A stretch of DNA of 64,000 nucleotides from Rhodococcoides corynebacterioides NBRC 14404 (GTDB lineage Bacteria; Actinomycetota; Actinomycetes; Mycobacteriales; Mycobacteriaceae): contig NZ_BCWV01000003.1 in the NCBI RefSeq assembly GCF_001894765.1, positions 124,001-188,000 on the forward strand, given 5' to 3'. Below, piece by piece: positions 43,799 through 53,600 of this stretch. The notes beneath the pieces are model-generated. The model had not been told where the DNA came from, did no database searches, and saw nothing but the letters and a program-made list of their open reading frames with translations. How positions within the stretch are numbered: the first letter of the stretch is position 1; each line of letters starts with the position of its first letter. The position numbers were made by a program, and so were the translations under genes.

Positions 43799-44418
43799 CG
43801 GACTGCCGCCCAGTTGGCGACGCGGTCGGCCAGCACGTCGAGTTCCATTGCTGCGGAACCGGAGTCGCGGTCGACCAACCACCGGAGAACCACGCCGTCG
43901 AGAGTGGCGAGGATCGAGCGGACCATCACGGGCACGGGCACGCTCCAGGTGGTGGCGGTGGCCTCGGCCACGTCGACGAGGAAGGGAGCGGTGGCGTCGT
44001 CCATTGCGCGGTACTGGCGCTCGGCGATGGTGCGATGCGAGCCGGCGGCGCGCACCGCGTACGCGGTGATCTCGTAGGTGAGGATCTGGCGTTCCGGTGT
44101 CGCCTCGATCGCCGCCCACAGCGCGCCGAGGCCGCGTCGCACCGTCTCCCGGACGGCCGGGGGTCCGACGCCGGTGCGTGGCACCGCGTCGAGTGCGGCG
44201 CGGACGGCCTCGCCGAGTTCTGCGATGAGGAGGTCCGCCATCGCCCCGACGACGGCATCCTTGTTCTCGAAGCAGTAGTGCACGACACCGAGTGACACCT
44301 CCGCACGCTCCGCGATTCCGCGGACCGTCACGGCGGCGATGCCGTGGTCCACGGCGAGAGCGAGTCCGGCGTCGGCGAGGTGTCGACGTCGGTCGTCGAC
44401 GGAGAGTCGAGTAGGCAC
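43795..44418 (-). CDS. TetR-family transcriptional repressor
   Basis: A 207-residue DNA-binding regulator. The N-terminal helix-turn-helix is ALAVDHGIAAVTVRGIAERAEVSLGVVHYCFENKDAVVGA (read in pieces: VTVRGIAERAEVS, then LGVVHYCFENKD), as in TetR proteins. The C-terminal ligand domain is Ala-rich and helical. The GTG at 44418 is 52 bp from the divergent oxidase, and a dyad lies between them, so it likely represses both directions including its downstream deaminase. Confidence 0.88.
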   Translation of the reverse strand: MPTRLSVDDRRRHLADAGLALAVDHGIAAVTVRGIAERAEVSLGVVHYCFENKDAVVGAMADLLIAELGEAVRAALDAVPRTGVGPPAVRETVRRGLGALWAAIEATPERQILTYEITAYAVRAAGSHRTIAERQYRAMDDATAPFLVDVAEATATTWSVPVPVMVRSILATLDGVVLRWLVDRDSGSAAMELDVLADRVANWAAVR

Positions 44419-44435
44419 GTCGCCGACCCTAGGTC

Positions 44436-44464
44436 TTGACTTGGACGCTTGTCCAGTATTTGAT
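44436..44464. promoter_or_regulatory. Promoter and probable TetR operator between the TetR gene and the lactone-oxidase gene
   Basis: A TTGACT -35-like box (44436-44441) and TTTGAT or TATTTG -10-like box (44457-44464) read toward the oxidase. Between them lies the dyad TGGAC-GCTT-GTCCA (44442-44455), placed where a bound repressor would block RNA polymerase. The message would be nearly leaderless, with the ATG at 44471. Confidence 0.6.
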
Positions 44465-44470
44465 CCGAGC

Positions 44471-45763
44471 ATGACATGGTCGAACTGGGCCGGTAACCAG
44501 GAGGCGAACCCCCATCGGGTGACCCGTCCACGCAGCGACGCGGACGTGCGCGACGTCGTCCGTCGGGCGCCGGGACGCGTCAAGGCCGTCGGCGCAGGCC
44601 ACTCCTTCACCGGCGCCGCGGTGACCGACGGGACGATGGTCTCGCTCGACCTGCTCACGGGGATCGAGTCGACGACGCCGGGCCCGGACGGCACCACCGA
44701 CGTGACCGTTCGCGCCGGCACTCGACTCGGCGCGCTGTGCGCGATGCTCGACGACCGCGGTCTGGCGTTGACCAACATGGGCGACATCGACGTGCAGTCG
44801 GTGGCCGGCGCGATCTCGACCGGAACCCACGGCACCGGGGCTCGGTTCACCGGGCTGGCCGGTCAGGTGGTGGGGGTGCGGTTGGTCCTCGCCGACGGGA
44901 CGGAACGGACCGTGTCGGAGGGGCCACTGTTCGAGTGTGCCCGGCTCGGGCTCGGCGCGTTCGGCATCCTCACCGCCGTGACGCTCCGCTGCGTGCCGGC
45001 GTTCCTGCTCCGAGCCGAGGAGACGCCGGGCCGACTCGGTGAGGCGCTCGATCGGTTCCCGCACGACACCGCCACGATCGATCACCCCGAGTTCTACTGG
45101 TTCCCGCACACCGATCGTGTTCTGGTGAAACGCAACACGCGCCTGCCCGCCGACGCCACGCCGGCGCCGCTGAGCCGAGTCCGGCGGTGGTTCGACGACG
45201 ACGTGATGGCCAACGGCGCCTTCGAGGTTCTCAACCGTGCGAGCACCCGGGTGCCGGCGGTCATCCCGCGTCTCAACCGCGTCTCGGCGGCGGCGTGGTC
45301 CGGGCGAACGATGACCGACCGCAGCCATCGGGTGTTCGCATCCAGTCGGCGAGTGCGGTTCCGGGAGACCGAGTACGCGATCCCTTCCGACGCCGTGCCC
45401 ACGGTGGTCCGCGAACTCGACGCCTGGATCCGGCGCACCGACTACCGCGTGACCTTCCCGGTCGAGATACGGTGCGCCGCTGCGGACGACGTGTGGCTGT
45501 CCACCGCTCACGGCCGACCCAGCGCATACGTGGCCGTGCACCAGTACCACCGCCGACCGGACGGCGGGTACTTCACCGCGTTCGAGGCGATCGCGCGCAG
45601 CGTCGGAGGTCGGCCGCACTGGGGCAAGCTGCACAGCCTGGGCGCCGACGAGCTCCGCACGCTCTATCCGCGATACGACGACGCACTCGCCGTCCGCGCG
45701 GAGGTCGACCCGACCGGCGTGTTCGACAACGACTATCTCCGGCGGGTCCTTCCTCTCGGCTGA
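44471..45763 (+). CDS. FAD-linked sugar-1,4-lactone oxidase (D-arabinono/L-gulono-lactone oxidase family)
   Basis: A 430-residue flavoenzyme of the vanillyl-alcohol-oxidase fold. FAD-domain marks are VKAVGAGHSFTGAA (residues ~38-51; the His after GxG is the usual flavin-linkage or contact site), VTVRAGTRLGALCAML, NMGDIDVQSVAGAISTGTHGTG, and the C-terminal ALO domain ends HWGKLHSLGADELRTLYPRYDD. The family oxidises aldonolactones with O2 or an acceptor. ATG at 44471; an earlier in-frame extension is antisense to the TetR gene. Confidence 0.9.
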   Translation: MTWSNWAGNQEANPHRVTRPRSDADVRDVVRRAPGRVKAVGAGHSFTGAAVTDGTMVSLDLLTGIESTTPGPDGTTDVTVRAGTRLGALCAMLDDRGLALTNMGDIDVQSVAGAISTGTHGTGARFTGLAGQVVGVRLVLADGTERTVSEGPLFECARLGLGAFGILTAVTLRCVPAFLLRAEETPGRLGEALDRFPHDTATIDHPEFYWFPHTDRVLVKRNTRLPADATPAPLSRVRRWFDDDVMANGAFEVLNRASTRVPAVIPRLNRVSAAAWSGRTMTDRSHRVFASSRRVRFRETEYAIPSDAVPTVVRELDAWIRRTDYRVTFPVEIRCAAADDVWLSTAHGRPSAYVAVHQYHRRPDGGYFTAFEAIARSVGGRPHWGKLHSLGADELRTLYPRYDDALAVRAEVDPTGVFDNDYLRRVLPLG

Positions 45764-45787
45764 TCGGGCACGGTGAATCGCCGCCCG

Positions 45788-47755
45788 TCAGAACGGGGGT
45801 GGTGCGTCGTCCGGTTCGGGTGGTCGGATCCCTTTCAAGTTGTTGCGGAGTCGGTTGCGGTGGCGTTCCTGGCGTCGGCGGGCGTGTTTCTGCTCCGTGC
45901 GTGGGGCTGGTCGAGTGGGTTCGGGTTCGCCCGGTGTCGGGGTGCGCGGTGTCGATGGCTTCTTCTTGCCGGCGCCGGGTGGGTCGCCGAAGACGATCAT
46001 GTCGAGTCCGGGGTGGGCGTCGAACCCGGTGTAGGCGGGGCCGAGGACGGTGCGGCCTTCGGGGATGGTGAACGTCCGGATGATCCGGCCGGGGTGGTCG
46101 GGGTCGGGGTACTGGTCGTCGACGAAGTCACCGAACGTTTTCAGCAGGTGGTGAAACCGGCATTTCGCGCCCAACCCGGTCGCAGTGGTCTGTCCGCCCC
46201 GCTCGGGGTGGGCGTGGTCGTATTCGGTGATGTGGTCGAGGTCGCCGTCCCACGCCGGCTTGGTGCAGCCGGGCCAGGTGCAGTACTGGTCTCGGGCGCG
46301 GATGTAGGTGTTCAGTGCCGCGGAGGGCCGGTAGGGGTCGGCGGGTTGGGTGGCCGGGAGTGGGGTGTCGGTGCCGTCGCCGAGGGGGCGGATGATCGCG
46401 GCGGGGTCGGCGGCGAGGTCGCGGATGTGGGCGCCGGAGACGATGCCGAGTCCGGCGATGTAGCCGACACCGTCCACCAGTTCGGACTCTTCCGCAACCG
46501 CCTCGACCGCGATCTCGTCGATCGCTGCAGCCTCATCGACCGCAACGTCGTCGACGGCCGCCGCAGCCTCCTCGGCCACGTTATCGTCGGTCGATACCGC
46601 CTCCGCCGCGACGGCATCAGCCTCTGCAGCCTCGGCTGTAGTCTCCGCGAGCGCGACCTCGTCGGCCGCAACAGCGTCGGCGGCAACGGCATCGGACGTC
46701 ACCTCATCGGCCGCTGTCTTCTCGGCGGCGGCGTCCTCGACCGACACTCCGTCTGCCGGAGCCGCGGTCGTACCGGTAACCCGAGTCTGTGCCTGCGCTG
46801 TTGGCTCTGTCGCAGCCTCGGCGGCGGTGGTCGCGGCAGGGGTGGTCGCGGGTGCGGGTCCGGTGAGGGTGGTGGTGTCGGTGACCACATGGATGACGAT
46901 GCGTGCCGCGTTCGCTGCGACCTCGTCCGCATCGACCACGGTGAACGTGCAGTCGGGGCGGGCGCAGTCGCACCCGAACGGGGCGTGCTTGACCAACGCG
47001 AACAGCGCATCCGATGCCCGCGCTGTTTTGGTGCGGCTGTCGTGTCGGCAGACCTGTGCGGCGAGGCGTTCGACGACGCGGGCGACGATGGCCGCGCGTT
47101 CGGCGGACATCGTCGCCCCCACGGTCGCCATGCCGTCGAGTCCGGCTTCGGTGAAGAAGCACCGCCCCTTCAGGGCGTCCTCGCGGCGTTCGCGGACGGC
47201 GTCGGGGTCGCGGCGGTAGACCATCTGATCGCACAGATCCCGCACCCGCCCCGTCGACCACGACCCCGGCTTGCGCAACGCGGCGGCGATGTCGGCGTCC
47301 ACCAGTCCCTGATACGACCGGCCGTGGATCAACTCGGTGCGGGAGACGATGGTGCGGATGTAACTGGGCGAGACCACCCCGTCCCGGAGGCATTCGAACA
47401 CCCGCGGCAGACGGTCCCGGAGGGCGACGGCGTTGTCGAGGATCCGTTCGGCGACGTACTGGGAGACCGACAGGGCGGTGGCGATGCGGGCGGCGCACTG
47501 AGCGAACGCATCGACCGCCCGCTCGTCGCGGTCTTCTTCGGCGAGCACCAGGTCGGTGTGCAGGGCAGCGGCATGTTGGTAGCGGCGCCACTCCAGGTAC
47601 GCCGCCCCCGCAGCCAGGTCGGCCAGGGCGTCGAGATGCCCGCCGACGGGGAGGTCGAACGAGGCGGGCAGGCCCATCGCGGCATGGTCACGCGCAGCCC
47701 AGGCAACGCCCCCCACCTGCGGCGCGTCCACCGCGCCGACCCCCCGATCGCTCAT
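45788..47755 (-). CDS. DUF222 / HNH endonuclease-domain protein
   Basis: A 655-residue protein. Residues about 30-290 are DUF222 (13E12-type helical domain; YQHAAALHTDLVLAEED, FTEAGLDGMATVGA). Residues about 293-423 are an Ala/Glu/Asp/Val/Thr-rich low-complexity insert listed separately. Residues about 480-535 are an HNH nuclease domain (CTWPGC, then DLDHITEYDH and CRFHHLLK). The Lys/Arg/Pro-rich tail may bind DNA. Such genes are multi-copy in many actinobacterial genomes; role unknown, possibly selfish or housekeeping. ATG at 47755; no inverted repeats suggest mobility here. Confidence 0.87.
   Translation of the reverse strand: MSDRGVGAVDAPQVGGVAWAARDHAAMGLPASFDLPVGGHLDALADLAAGAAYLEWRRYQHAAALHTDLVLAEEDRDERAVDAFAQCAARIATALSVSQYVAERILDNAVALRDRLPRVFECLRDGVVSPSYIRTIVSRTELIHGRSYQGLVDADIAAALRKPGSWSTGRVRDLCDQMVYRRDPDAVRERREDALKGRCFFTEAGLDGMATVGATMSAERAAIVARVVERLAAQVCRHDSRTKTARASDALFALVKHAPFGCDCARPDCTFTVVDADEVAANAARIVIHVVTDTTTLTGPAPATTPAATTAAEAATEPTAQAQTRVTGTTAAPADGVSVEDAAAEKTAADEVTSDAVAADAVAADEVALAETTAEAAEADAVAAEAVSTDDNVAEEAAAAVDDVAVDEAAAIDEIAVEAVAEESELVDGVGYIAGLGIVSGAHIRDLAADPAAIIRPLGDGTDTPLPATQPADPYRPSAALNTYIRARDQYCTWPGCTKPAWDGDLDHITEYDHAHPERGGQTTATGLGAKCRFHHLLKTFGDFVDDQYPDPDHPGRIIRTFTIPEGRTVLGPAYTGFDAHPGLDMIVFGDPPGAGKKKPSTPRTPTPGEPEPTRPAPRTEQKHARRRQERHRNRLRNNLKGIRPPEPDDAPPPF
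46485..46875 (-). repeat. Low-complexity Ala/Asp/Glu-rich insert within the DUF222-HNH gene
   Basis: About 130 codons read mostly as short mixes of Ala with Asp, Glu, Val or Thr (AAEKTAADEV, AVAADAVAADEV). Nucleotides are imperfect gcc/gac/gtc repeats. It separates the DUF222 and HNH domains like a flexible acidic linker and may vary in length between strains. Confidence 0.7.
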
Positions 47756-47819
47756 GTGTTCGATTGTAGAGACCGCCACCGACACTCGCCGCTCTATCGA
47801 CCGGGAACCGGGACAGCAC

Positions 47820-47857
47820 AACGCCCCGCCCCATCCGACGGGATGGAGCGGGGCGTT
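47820..47857 (-). terminator. Terminator hairpin downstream of the DHA2 transporter gene
   Basis: A 17-bp inverted repeat (47820-47836 with 47841-47857, one mismatch) around a 4-base loop. It lies 12 bp after the stop of the transporter gene on the minus strand and would end the marR-transporter transcript. No U-run. Confidence 0.8.
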
Positions 47858-47869
47858 CTGGACCGGTGA

Positions 47870-49930
47870 TCAGTTGGTGGCGTACCGACCAGCGTCGTCG
47901 GGAACGTGCACGTCACCGAGAACGCGCGCGATCTGGTCCTCGCTCAGTCCCAGACGACGCAGTCGCTCGCACACCGCGTCGAATCCGAGCATCTTGGCGT
48001 CGAGACGCTGCTGCAGATCGGCGACCTCGGCGCGCAGCGCCTCCGCCTCCTCGAGAGCCTCGAGCGTTTCCGTCGGACGCGGCAGGAGCAGCGACAGGAG
48101 ACGGTCACGAGCGTCGGTGCTCAGTCCGTCGAACGGAGCCTGGCCGGGGGCGGCCTCGTGCCGGCCGGACGGAGCCGAGACCGAGACCCGACCCTCGGTG
48201 CGCCCGTTCGGCAGAGCCTCGGTGTGCGTGCTCGGCATAGCCTCGTCCGGCGCGGGACGCACGGTCATCGCGGTCGGAGCAGCTGCGGTTCCGACCTCCG
48301 GCGCACCTTGCGCGTCGGGCTGGACAGCGGCAGCGGAGTCCGCCTTCAGGTCGATCGTGGTGCGCAGCGGGCGGTTCGGGATGAACAGCACGGCGAGCAC
48401 GGTCACCAGGGCCACCGCACCGGCGATGAGGAAGATGCGACCGGTGGCGTCACCGTAGGCAGTACGAATGACCGCGGCGACGGGCGCCGGCAGCGATCCG
48501 AAGTCGAGCGATCCACCGCCGCTGGACGATCCGGCGGGCACACCCAGTGCGGCGAGGCCCGATGCGGAGTTCTCCGCGACACGGGTGGCGAGCACCGAAC
48601 CCAGGACGGAGACGCCGATCGCGCCACCGAAGGTGCGGAAGAACGCGACCGTGGAGGACGCCGCACCGATGTTCTGCACCGACACGGTGTTCTGCACCGC
48701 GAGCACCAGGTTCTGCATCAGCATGCCGGTACCCAGACCGACGACCGCGATGAAGATGCCGACCAACCACAGCTCGGTCGCGTGGTCGATGCTGCCGAGG
48801 AGGCCGAAGCCGACCACGAGGAGCACCGAACCGGTGACGATGAACGGCTTCCACTTGCCGAAGCGCGAGATCAGCTGGCCCGAGCCCACCGAGGACACCA
48901 GCATGCCGGCGACCAGCGGGATGGTGAGCAGACCGGCGGCGGTCGGCGAGTAGCCCCGTGCGGTCTGGAAGTACTGCCCCAGGAACGTGGTGGCGCCGAA
49001 CAGGCCGACACCGACGGCGACCGACGCGATGATCGCGAGACCGGTGGTGCGCTCGGTGACGATCTTCAGCGGGATGATCGGGCTCTTCACGCGAGCCTCG
49101 ACGATCACGGTCAGCACCAGCAACGCCACACCGGCGCCGACGTACATCGCGGTTTCGCGGGAGAGCCACTCGTAGTAGCCGGCCTTCCCGGCGAACGAGA
49201 CCCAGATGAGCAGGATCGAGACACCGGCGGTGAGGAGCAGCGCACCGAGCCAGTCGATCGAGACGTCGTCCTTGCGCTCCGTGGTGATGTGCAGCGTGCG
49301 CTGCAGCAGGAACAGAGCGATGACGGCGAGCGGGATGCAGACGAAGAAGCACCAGCGCCACCCGAGGGGGCTGTCGACGATCACGCCGCCGAGGATGGGG
49401 CCGCCGGACATCGAGACGGCCATGACGGCGCCCATGTACCCGGAGTAGCGGCCGCGCTCACGCGGGGAGACGATGCTGCCGATGATGGCGACGACCAGCG
49501 CGGTCAGACCGCCCATGCCGATGCCCTGGACGACGCGGGCGGCGAGCAGGATCGGCACGTTGTGCGCGAATCCGGCCATCACCGATCCGGCGACGAAGAT
49601 GACCAGGGAGGTCTGGACCAGCACCTTCTTGTTGAACAGGTCGGCGAGCTTGCCCCAGATGGGGGTGGAGGCCGCGTTGGCGAGCAGGGCCGTCGTGATG
49701 ACCCAGGCGTACGCCGTCTGCGACCCCTTCAGGTCGCCGATGATGGTGGGCAGCGCGGTCGAGACGATGGTGGTGCTGAGGAGCGCGGTGAACAGACCCG
49801 CGAGCAGCCCGACCAGCGCTTCGAGAATCTGACGGTGGGTCATCGCGCGGGGATCCGCGGAGGAGTCGGGCGTCGGGGTCCGCTGGTCCCGTTCGGCCCG
49901 GGACGGCGGCGCGTCGTAGGTGGTAGCCAT
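47870..49930 (-). CDS. DHA2-family (14-TM) drug/peptide exporter with a long C-terminal tail
   Basis: A 686-residue MFS exporter of the EmrB/QacA type. About 14 helices span residues 35-540, with the MFS loop WGKLADLFNKK and the DHA2 helix-5 motif GGPILGGVIVD. After the last helix (ending FIPNRPLRTT) is an unusual 140-residue cytoplasmic tail: a disordered Ala/Pro/Thr part, then a Leu/Glu-rich probable coiled coil (LEALEEAEALRAEVADLQQRL). ATG at 49930 with AGAGAACTCCC upstream. The MarR gene precedes it by 32 bp, so the two form one operon. Next to an NRPS, peptide export is a fair guess. Confidence 0.88.
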   Translation of the reverse strand: MATTYDAPPSRAERDQRTPTPDSSADPRAMTHRQILEALVGLLAGLFTALLSTTIVSTALPTIIGDLKGSQTAYAWVITTALLANAASTPIWGKLADLFNKKVLVQTSLVIFVAGSVMAGFAHNVPILLAARVVQGIGMGGLTALVVAIIGSIVSPRERGRYSGYMGAVMAVSMSGGPILGGVIVDSPLGWRWCFFVCIPLAVIALFLLQRTLHITTERKDDVSIDWLGALLLTAGVSILLIWVSFAGKAGYYEWLSRETAMYVGAGVALLVLTVIVEARVKSPIIPLKIVTERTTGLAIIASVAVGVGLFGATTFLGQYFQTARGYSPTAAGLLTIPLVAGMLVSSVGSGQLISRFGKWKPFIVTGSVLLVVGFGLLGSIDHATELWLVGIFIAVVGLGTGMLMQNLVLAVQNTVSVQNIGAASSTVAFFRTFGGAIGVSVLGSVLATRVAENSASGLAALGVPAGSSSGGGSLDFGSLPAPVAAVIRTAYGDATGRIFLIAGAVALVTVLAVLFIPNRPLRTTIDLKADSAAAVQPDAQGAPEVGTAAAPTAMTVRPAPDEAMPSTHTEALPNGRTEGRVSVSAPSGRHEAAPGQAPFDGLSTDARDRLLSLLLPRPTETLEALEEAEALRAEVADLQQRLDAKMLGFDAVCERLRRLGLSEDQIARVLGDVHVPDDAGRYATN

Positions 49931-49962
49931 GGGAGTTCTCTCTTCGGTCGTATCTCGGATAG

Positions 49963-50442
49963 TCAGTTGCCGGCGAGCACGCGTGAACCCGAGTGCCGGG
50001 TCTGCGCGTCGACGGTGAAGGTGGTGGTCAACCGGGTGATGGACTCGAGGGCGGCGTGCGCCTCGTCCTCGTCCCAGTCGGCGAGCAGTTCCGACAGTCG
50101 CTGCACCCGTTGCGCCTTGATGCGGTCCAGGCAGGCGATTCCCTGGTCGGACACGCGAACGCGGGTGGCGCGGCCGTCGGCCGGATCCGGCGTACGGACG
50201 ACGTGTCCGGCGTCCGTCAGCTCGGCGAGCTGACGACTGAGCACGGACTGGCTCGTGCACATGACCACGGCGAGCTCCGACTGACGGCATTCGCCGTGCG
50301 TCGCGAGCGTGCCGAGGACGCCGACGAGCGCCGGCGCGAGTTCGAGCCGGTCGTCACTGCGGGCCACGGCGACGCGCAGCGCCCGGCCGAATCGGAAGAC
50401 CTCTTCGACGAGCGATGCGGCGGTGTCGGTGCGTACGGCCAC
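49963..50442 (-). CDS. MarR-family transcriptional regulator
   Basis: A 159-residue winged-helix regulator. The DNA-binding part is QSELAVVMCTSQSVLSRQLAELTDAGHVVRTPDPADGRATRVRV (wing with D-x-R), flanked by helical dimerisation segments. The chosen GTG at 50442 has AAGGGG about ten bases upstream; a GTG at 50451 is possible but too close to that site. It heads the operon with the DHA2 exporter and faces the NRPS across 232 bp that contain an inverted repeat. Confidence 0.87.
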   Translation of the reverse strand: MAVRTDTAASLVEEVFRFGRALRVAVARSDDRLELAPALVGVLGTLATHGECRQSELAVVMCTSQSVLSRQLAELTDAGHVVRTPDPADGRATRVRVSDQGIACLDRIKAQRVQRLSELLADWDEDEAHAALESITRLTTTFTVDAQTRHSGSRVLAGN

Positions 50443-50457
50443 TGCCCTCACCCCTTC

Positions 50458-50509
50458 CAGTTGCTTACTGTCGGCAACTATATAGATAGATGCTGTAGGT
50501 AAACAACTG
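50458..50509. promoter_or_regulatory. Inverted repeat upstream of marR, probable MarR operator and promoter
   Basis: CAGTTGCTTAC at 50458-50468 is mirrored by GTAAACAACTG at 50499-50509 (10 of 11 matches) around an A/T-rich centre with tatagataga, unusually A/T-rich for this genome. This is a plausible autoregulatory operator overlapping the marR promoter. Confidence 0.6.
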
Positions 50510-50526
50510 TCAAAGGCAGTGATTCC

Positions 50527-50586
50527 CGAGACACCCCGGCGAGTCACGAGACACCCCGACGAGTCCCGAGACACCCCGACGTGCCA
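50527..50586. repeat. Three tandem 20-bp units between marR and the NRPS gene
   Basis: Units at 50527-50546, 50547-50566 and 50567-50586 share cgagacaccccgRcg (R = A or G), the third diverging at its end. Spacing of 20 bp is about two helical turns, compatible with stacked protein sites upstream of the synthetase gene. Confidence 0.75.
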
Positions 50587-50674
50587 CTCACACCGGACCG
50601 GAGCGACCTTGTGAGGTGTCCAGAAAGCCCGTCGCCGCTGGCTGTCGATCGACCGATCGACCTACGTTGTCGGA

Positions 50675-53600
50675 GTGACCGGGCCCCCCACGTCGCGCGG
50701 CACACCACTCAGCGCGGCCCAGACTCCGCTGTGGTTCGCGCACCACCTCGCGCCCGACGTCGCGCTCACCGTCGCACTCCACGTCCGTCTCGACGGCCCG
50801 ATCGACCGACGGCGCCTGCACGACGCGTTGTACCGCGTCGGGTCCGAGTCCGGTCTCCGCCAGAGCCGACTGGTTCCCGACGCGACGGCGCCCGCGGACC
50901 CCGCCCGCGCCCGTCTCGTTCTGGTCGACGACGCGCCGATGAACTACTCCGTCGTCGACCTGTCCGGCACCGGCGATCGCGCCGACGACGACGAGCGCTC
51001 CGACCCCTACGCCGCCGCCGAGGCGTGGGCCGCCGCCGAACACCGACGTCCGGTCGACGTGGCCGGGACCGACCTGGTCCGCGTCGCACTGCTGATCGTC
51101 GACGACACCCCGGGCCGCGAACGGGCACTGCTCTATCTGCGCGCCCACCACCTCGTGCTCGACGGTCACGGCGCCTTCACCCTCCTCGGTCGCATCGCCG
51201 ACGCCTACTCCGGTCGACCCACCCCGGAACCGCCCCTGAGTCCGGACGTCGCCGACCGCATCCAGGCCTCGGAAACCGCCTATGCGACGTCGACGCGGCG
51301 CGCCGCCGACGAGCGACACTGGCGCGACCGACTGATCGACTTCGTTGCGCCACAGTCCTTCTCCGGTGAACCGCCGAGTCGACCGCGTACACCCGAGCGC
51401 ACCGACGTGACCGAGGGCGGGACCGACGTCGACCCGTCGACGGCCGTGGCGGCGGTCGCCGTCCACGTGGCGCGCACGCTCGACGTCACCGACGTCGTGC
51501 TCGGCTTCCCGGTGTCGGTGCGGACCACCGCCGCCCTCCGCGCCGCCGGCGGCATGATGTCCGGCCTCGTTCCCCTGCGCCTGCGGGTCGACGACGACAC
51601 CACGGTCGCCGAGCTCACCGCCCGAGTCGGTCTCGAGATCCGATCCGCGTTGCGCCACCAGCGTTTCCGGGACTGGGACGCTGTCGTCCCCACGGACGCC
51701 TGCCCGTACGGCACCACCTTCGGGCCGGTGGTCAACATCATGCCGTTCGCCGCGCCCCTCGTCTTCACCACCGACGGGGTCGATGTCGCGGCGCCCGTGA
51801 GCATCCTGTCCAGCGGCCCGATCCACGACGTCGCGGTCACCATCTCCGCCGGCGGCGCGCTGGATCTGCAATGGAACCCGGACCGCTACCGCGACATCGA
51901 CGTTCGGCGTCACGTCCACCGACTCGGCGCCACGCTGGACGCCCTGCGATCCGCGTCGCCGACGACGTCGGTGGGCTCGCTGACCGTCGCGCCGGACCCG
52001 GAGACCGTGATCCTCAGAACCCGCAGGCCCCCGCCCACGCCGCAGCCCCGCGTCGCGGCCGCACTCCTGGCGGACGTCGTCCGTGAGCGACCGGACGCGC
52101 CCGCACTCGACGACGGGCGCACCCGACTCACCTACGCCGAGATGGACCGGTGGACAGCAACGTTCGCAGGACGGTTGCGGTCGGTGGGCGCACGGTCCGG
52201 CGTGACGATCGCGCTCGCCATTCCCCGCAGCGCCGAGTTCGTCCTCGCCTGGTGGGCGACCACCCGCACCGGAGCGACGATCCTCGCCGTCGACCCGACC
52301 GACCCGGAGGAGCGGCGCGCGACACTGGTGGACCGCGTCGGCGCCGTCGCCGTGGTGGTGGCCGCGGACCGGCCGGTGGCACTGCCCGACGGCCTCCCCG
52401 TTCTGACGATCTCGGCGCGCGACTGCCGTCCCGCCACCGAGCCGATCGGCCCCGAGCCCGTCCTGGATCCGCGGCTGCCGGCGTACATCCTCTTCACGTC
52501 GGGATCGACCGGGATCCCGAAGGGCGTCACCGTCTCCCACGCCGGCCTGCACGCCGTCCTCTCGGCCCACCGCGACCGCGTCGGCGACGCCGTCGACGCG
52601 CGGGTGTCGGCCGTCGCCGCCCCGACGGTGGACGCCTCGGTCAGCGAGATGCTGCTCGCGCTGGCGACGCGCGGCTGCCTCGTCATCGCGGGGGACGACG
52701 CCGTGGCGGGCGACGCCCTGCAGTCCCTGATGACGACGCGCGGCGTGACCCACGCCATCCTCACTCCCCGAGTGCTCGACACGCTCGATCCCGACGCCGG
52801 AGTCCTCGAGGTCGTCTGCTGCGTCGGGGAGGCCTGCCCGCCCGACGTCGCGGCACGGTGGTCCTCCCGCGTCGCGTTCCACGACGACTACGGCCCCACC
52901 GAGACCACCGTCTGGGCCACCGGTTTCGGCCCGATGCGCCCGGGTGACGACGTCCTGATCGGATCACCGATCCCCGGAACCACGGCGGCCGTGCGGGATC
53001 GGCGCCTGCGCGACGTCCCGGTGGGCGTCGCCGGCGAGCTGTACCTCGGCGGCGTCGGTCTCGCCATGGGATACCTGAACGACGCGGCCCGCACCGCGGA
53101 GCGCTTCGTCGCCGCGGCGGGCGGGCAGCGGGTCTACCGCACGGGTGACCGGGTTCGGTGGGCGACGGCGGACCACCTCGAGTTCCTCGGCCGCACAGAT
53201 CGACAGATCTCGTTGCGCGGCAGGCGTATCGAGCCCGGCGAGATCGACGCGGCGCTCCGCGACTGCCCGGGAGTGCGCGCCGCCGCGACGGTGCTGCGGG
53301 CGGTGGCCGGCACCGATCACCTGGTGAGTTACGTGGTCGGTGCCGATCCGGCCGCGGTGGAGGCCCACGCGGCCCGCGTCCTCCCCGCCGGCCTCCGGCC
53401 CACGCACGTCGTGCGTCTCGACGCTCTCCCCCTGACCGTGTCGGGCAAACTCGACGCCGCCGCCCTCCCCGATCCGACTCCGCGACCGGCATCGGCGGCA
53501 CGCGCGCCGGTGGGTGAACTCGAGACCGTCCTCCACGCGACGGCGGTGGCAGCACTCGGGGACACCGTCGGTGCGGCGACTCCGGGCGTGGACGACGACT

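Noticed and set aside
45788-47755. DUF222-HNH gene as part of a mobile element or restriction system
   Set aside because: No inverted repeats, target duplication, integrase or methylase nearby, and base composition matches the neighbours.
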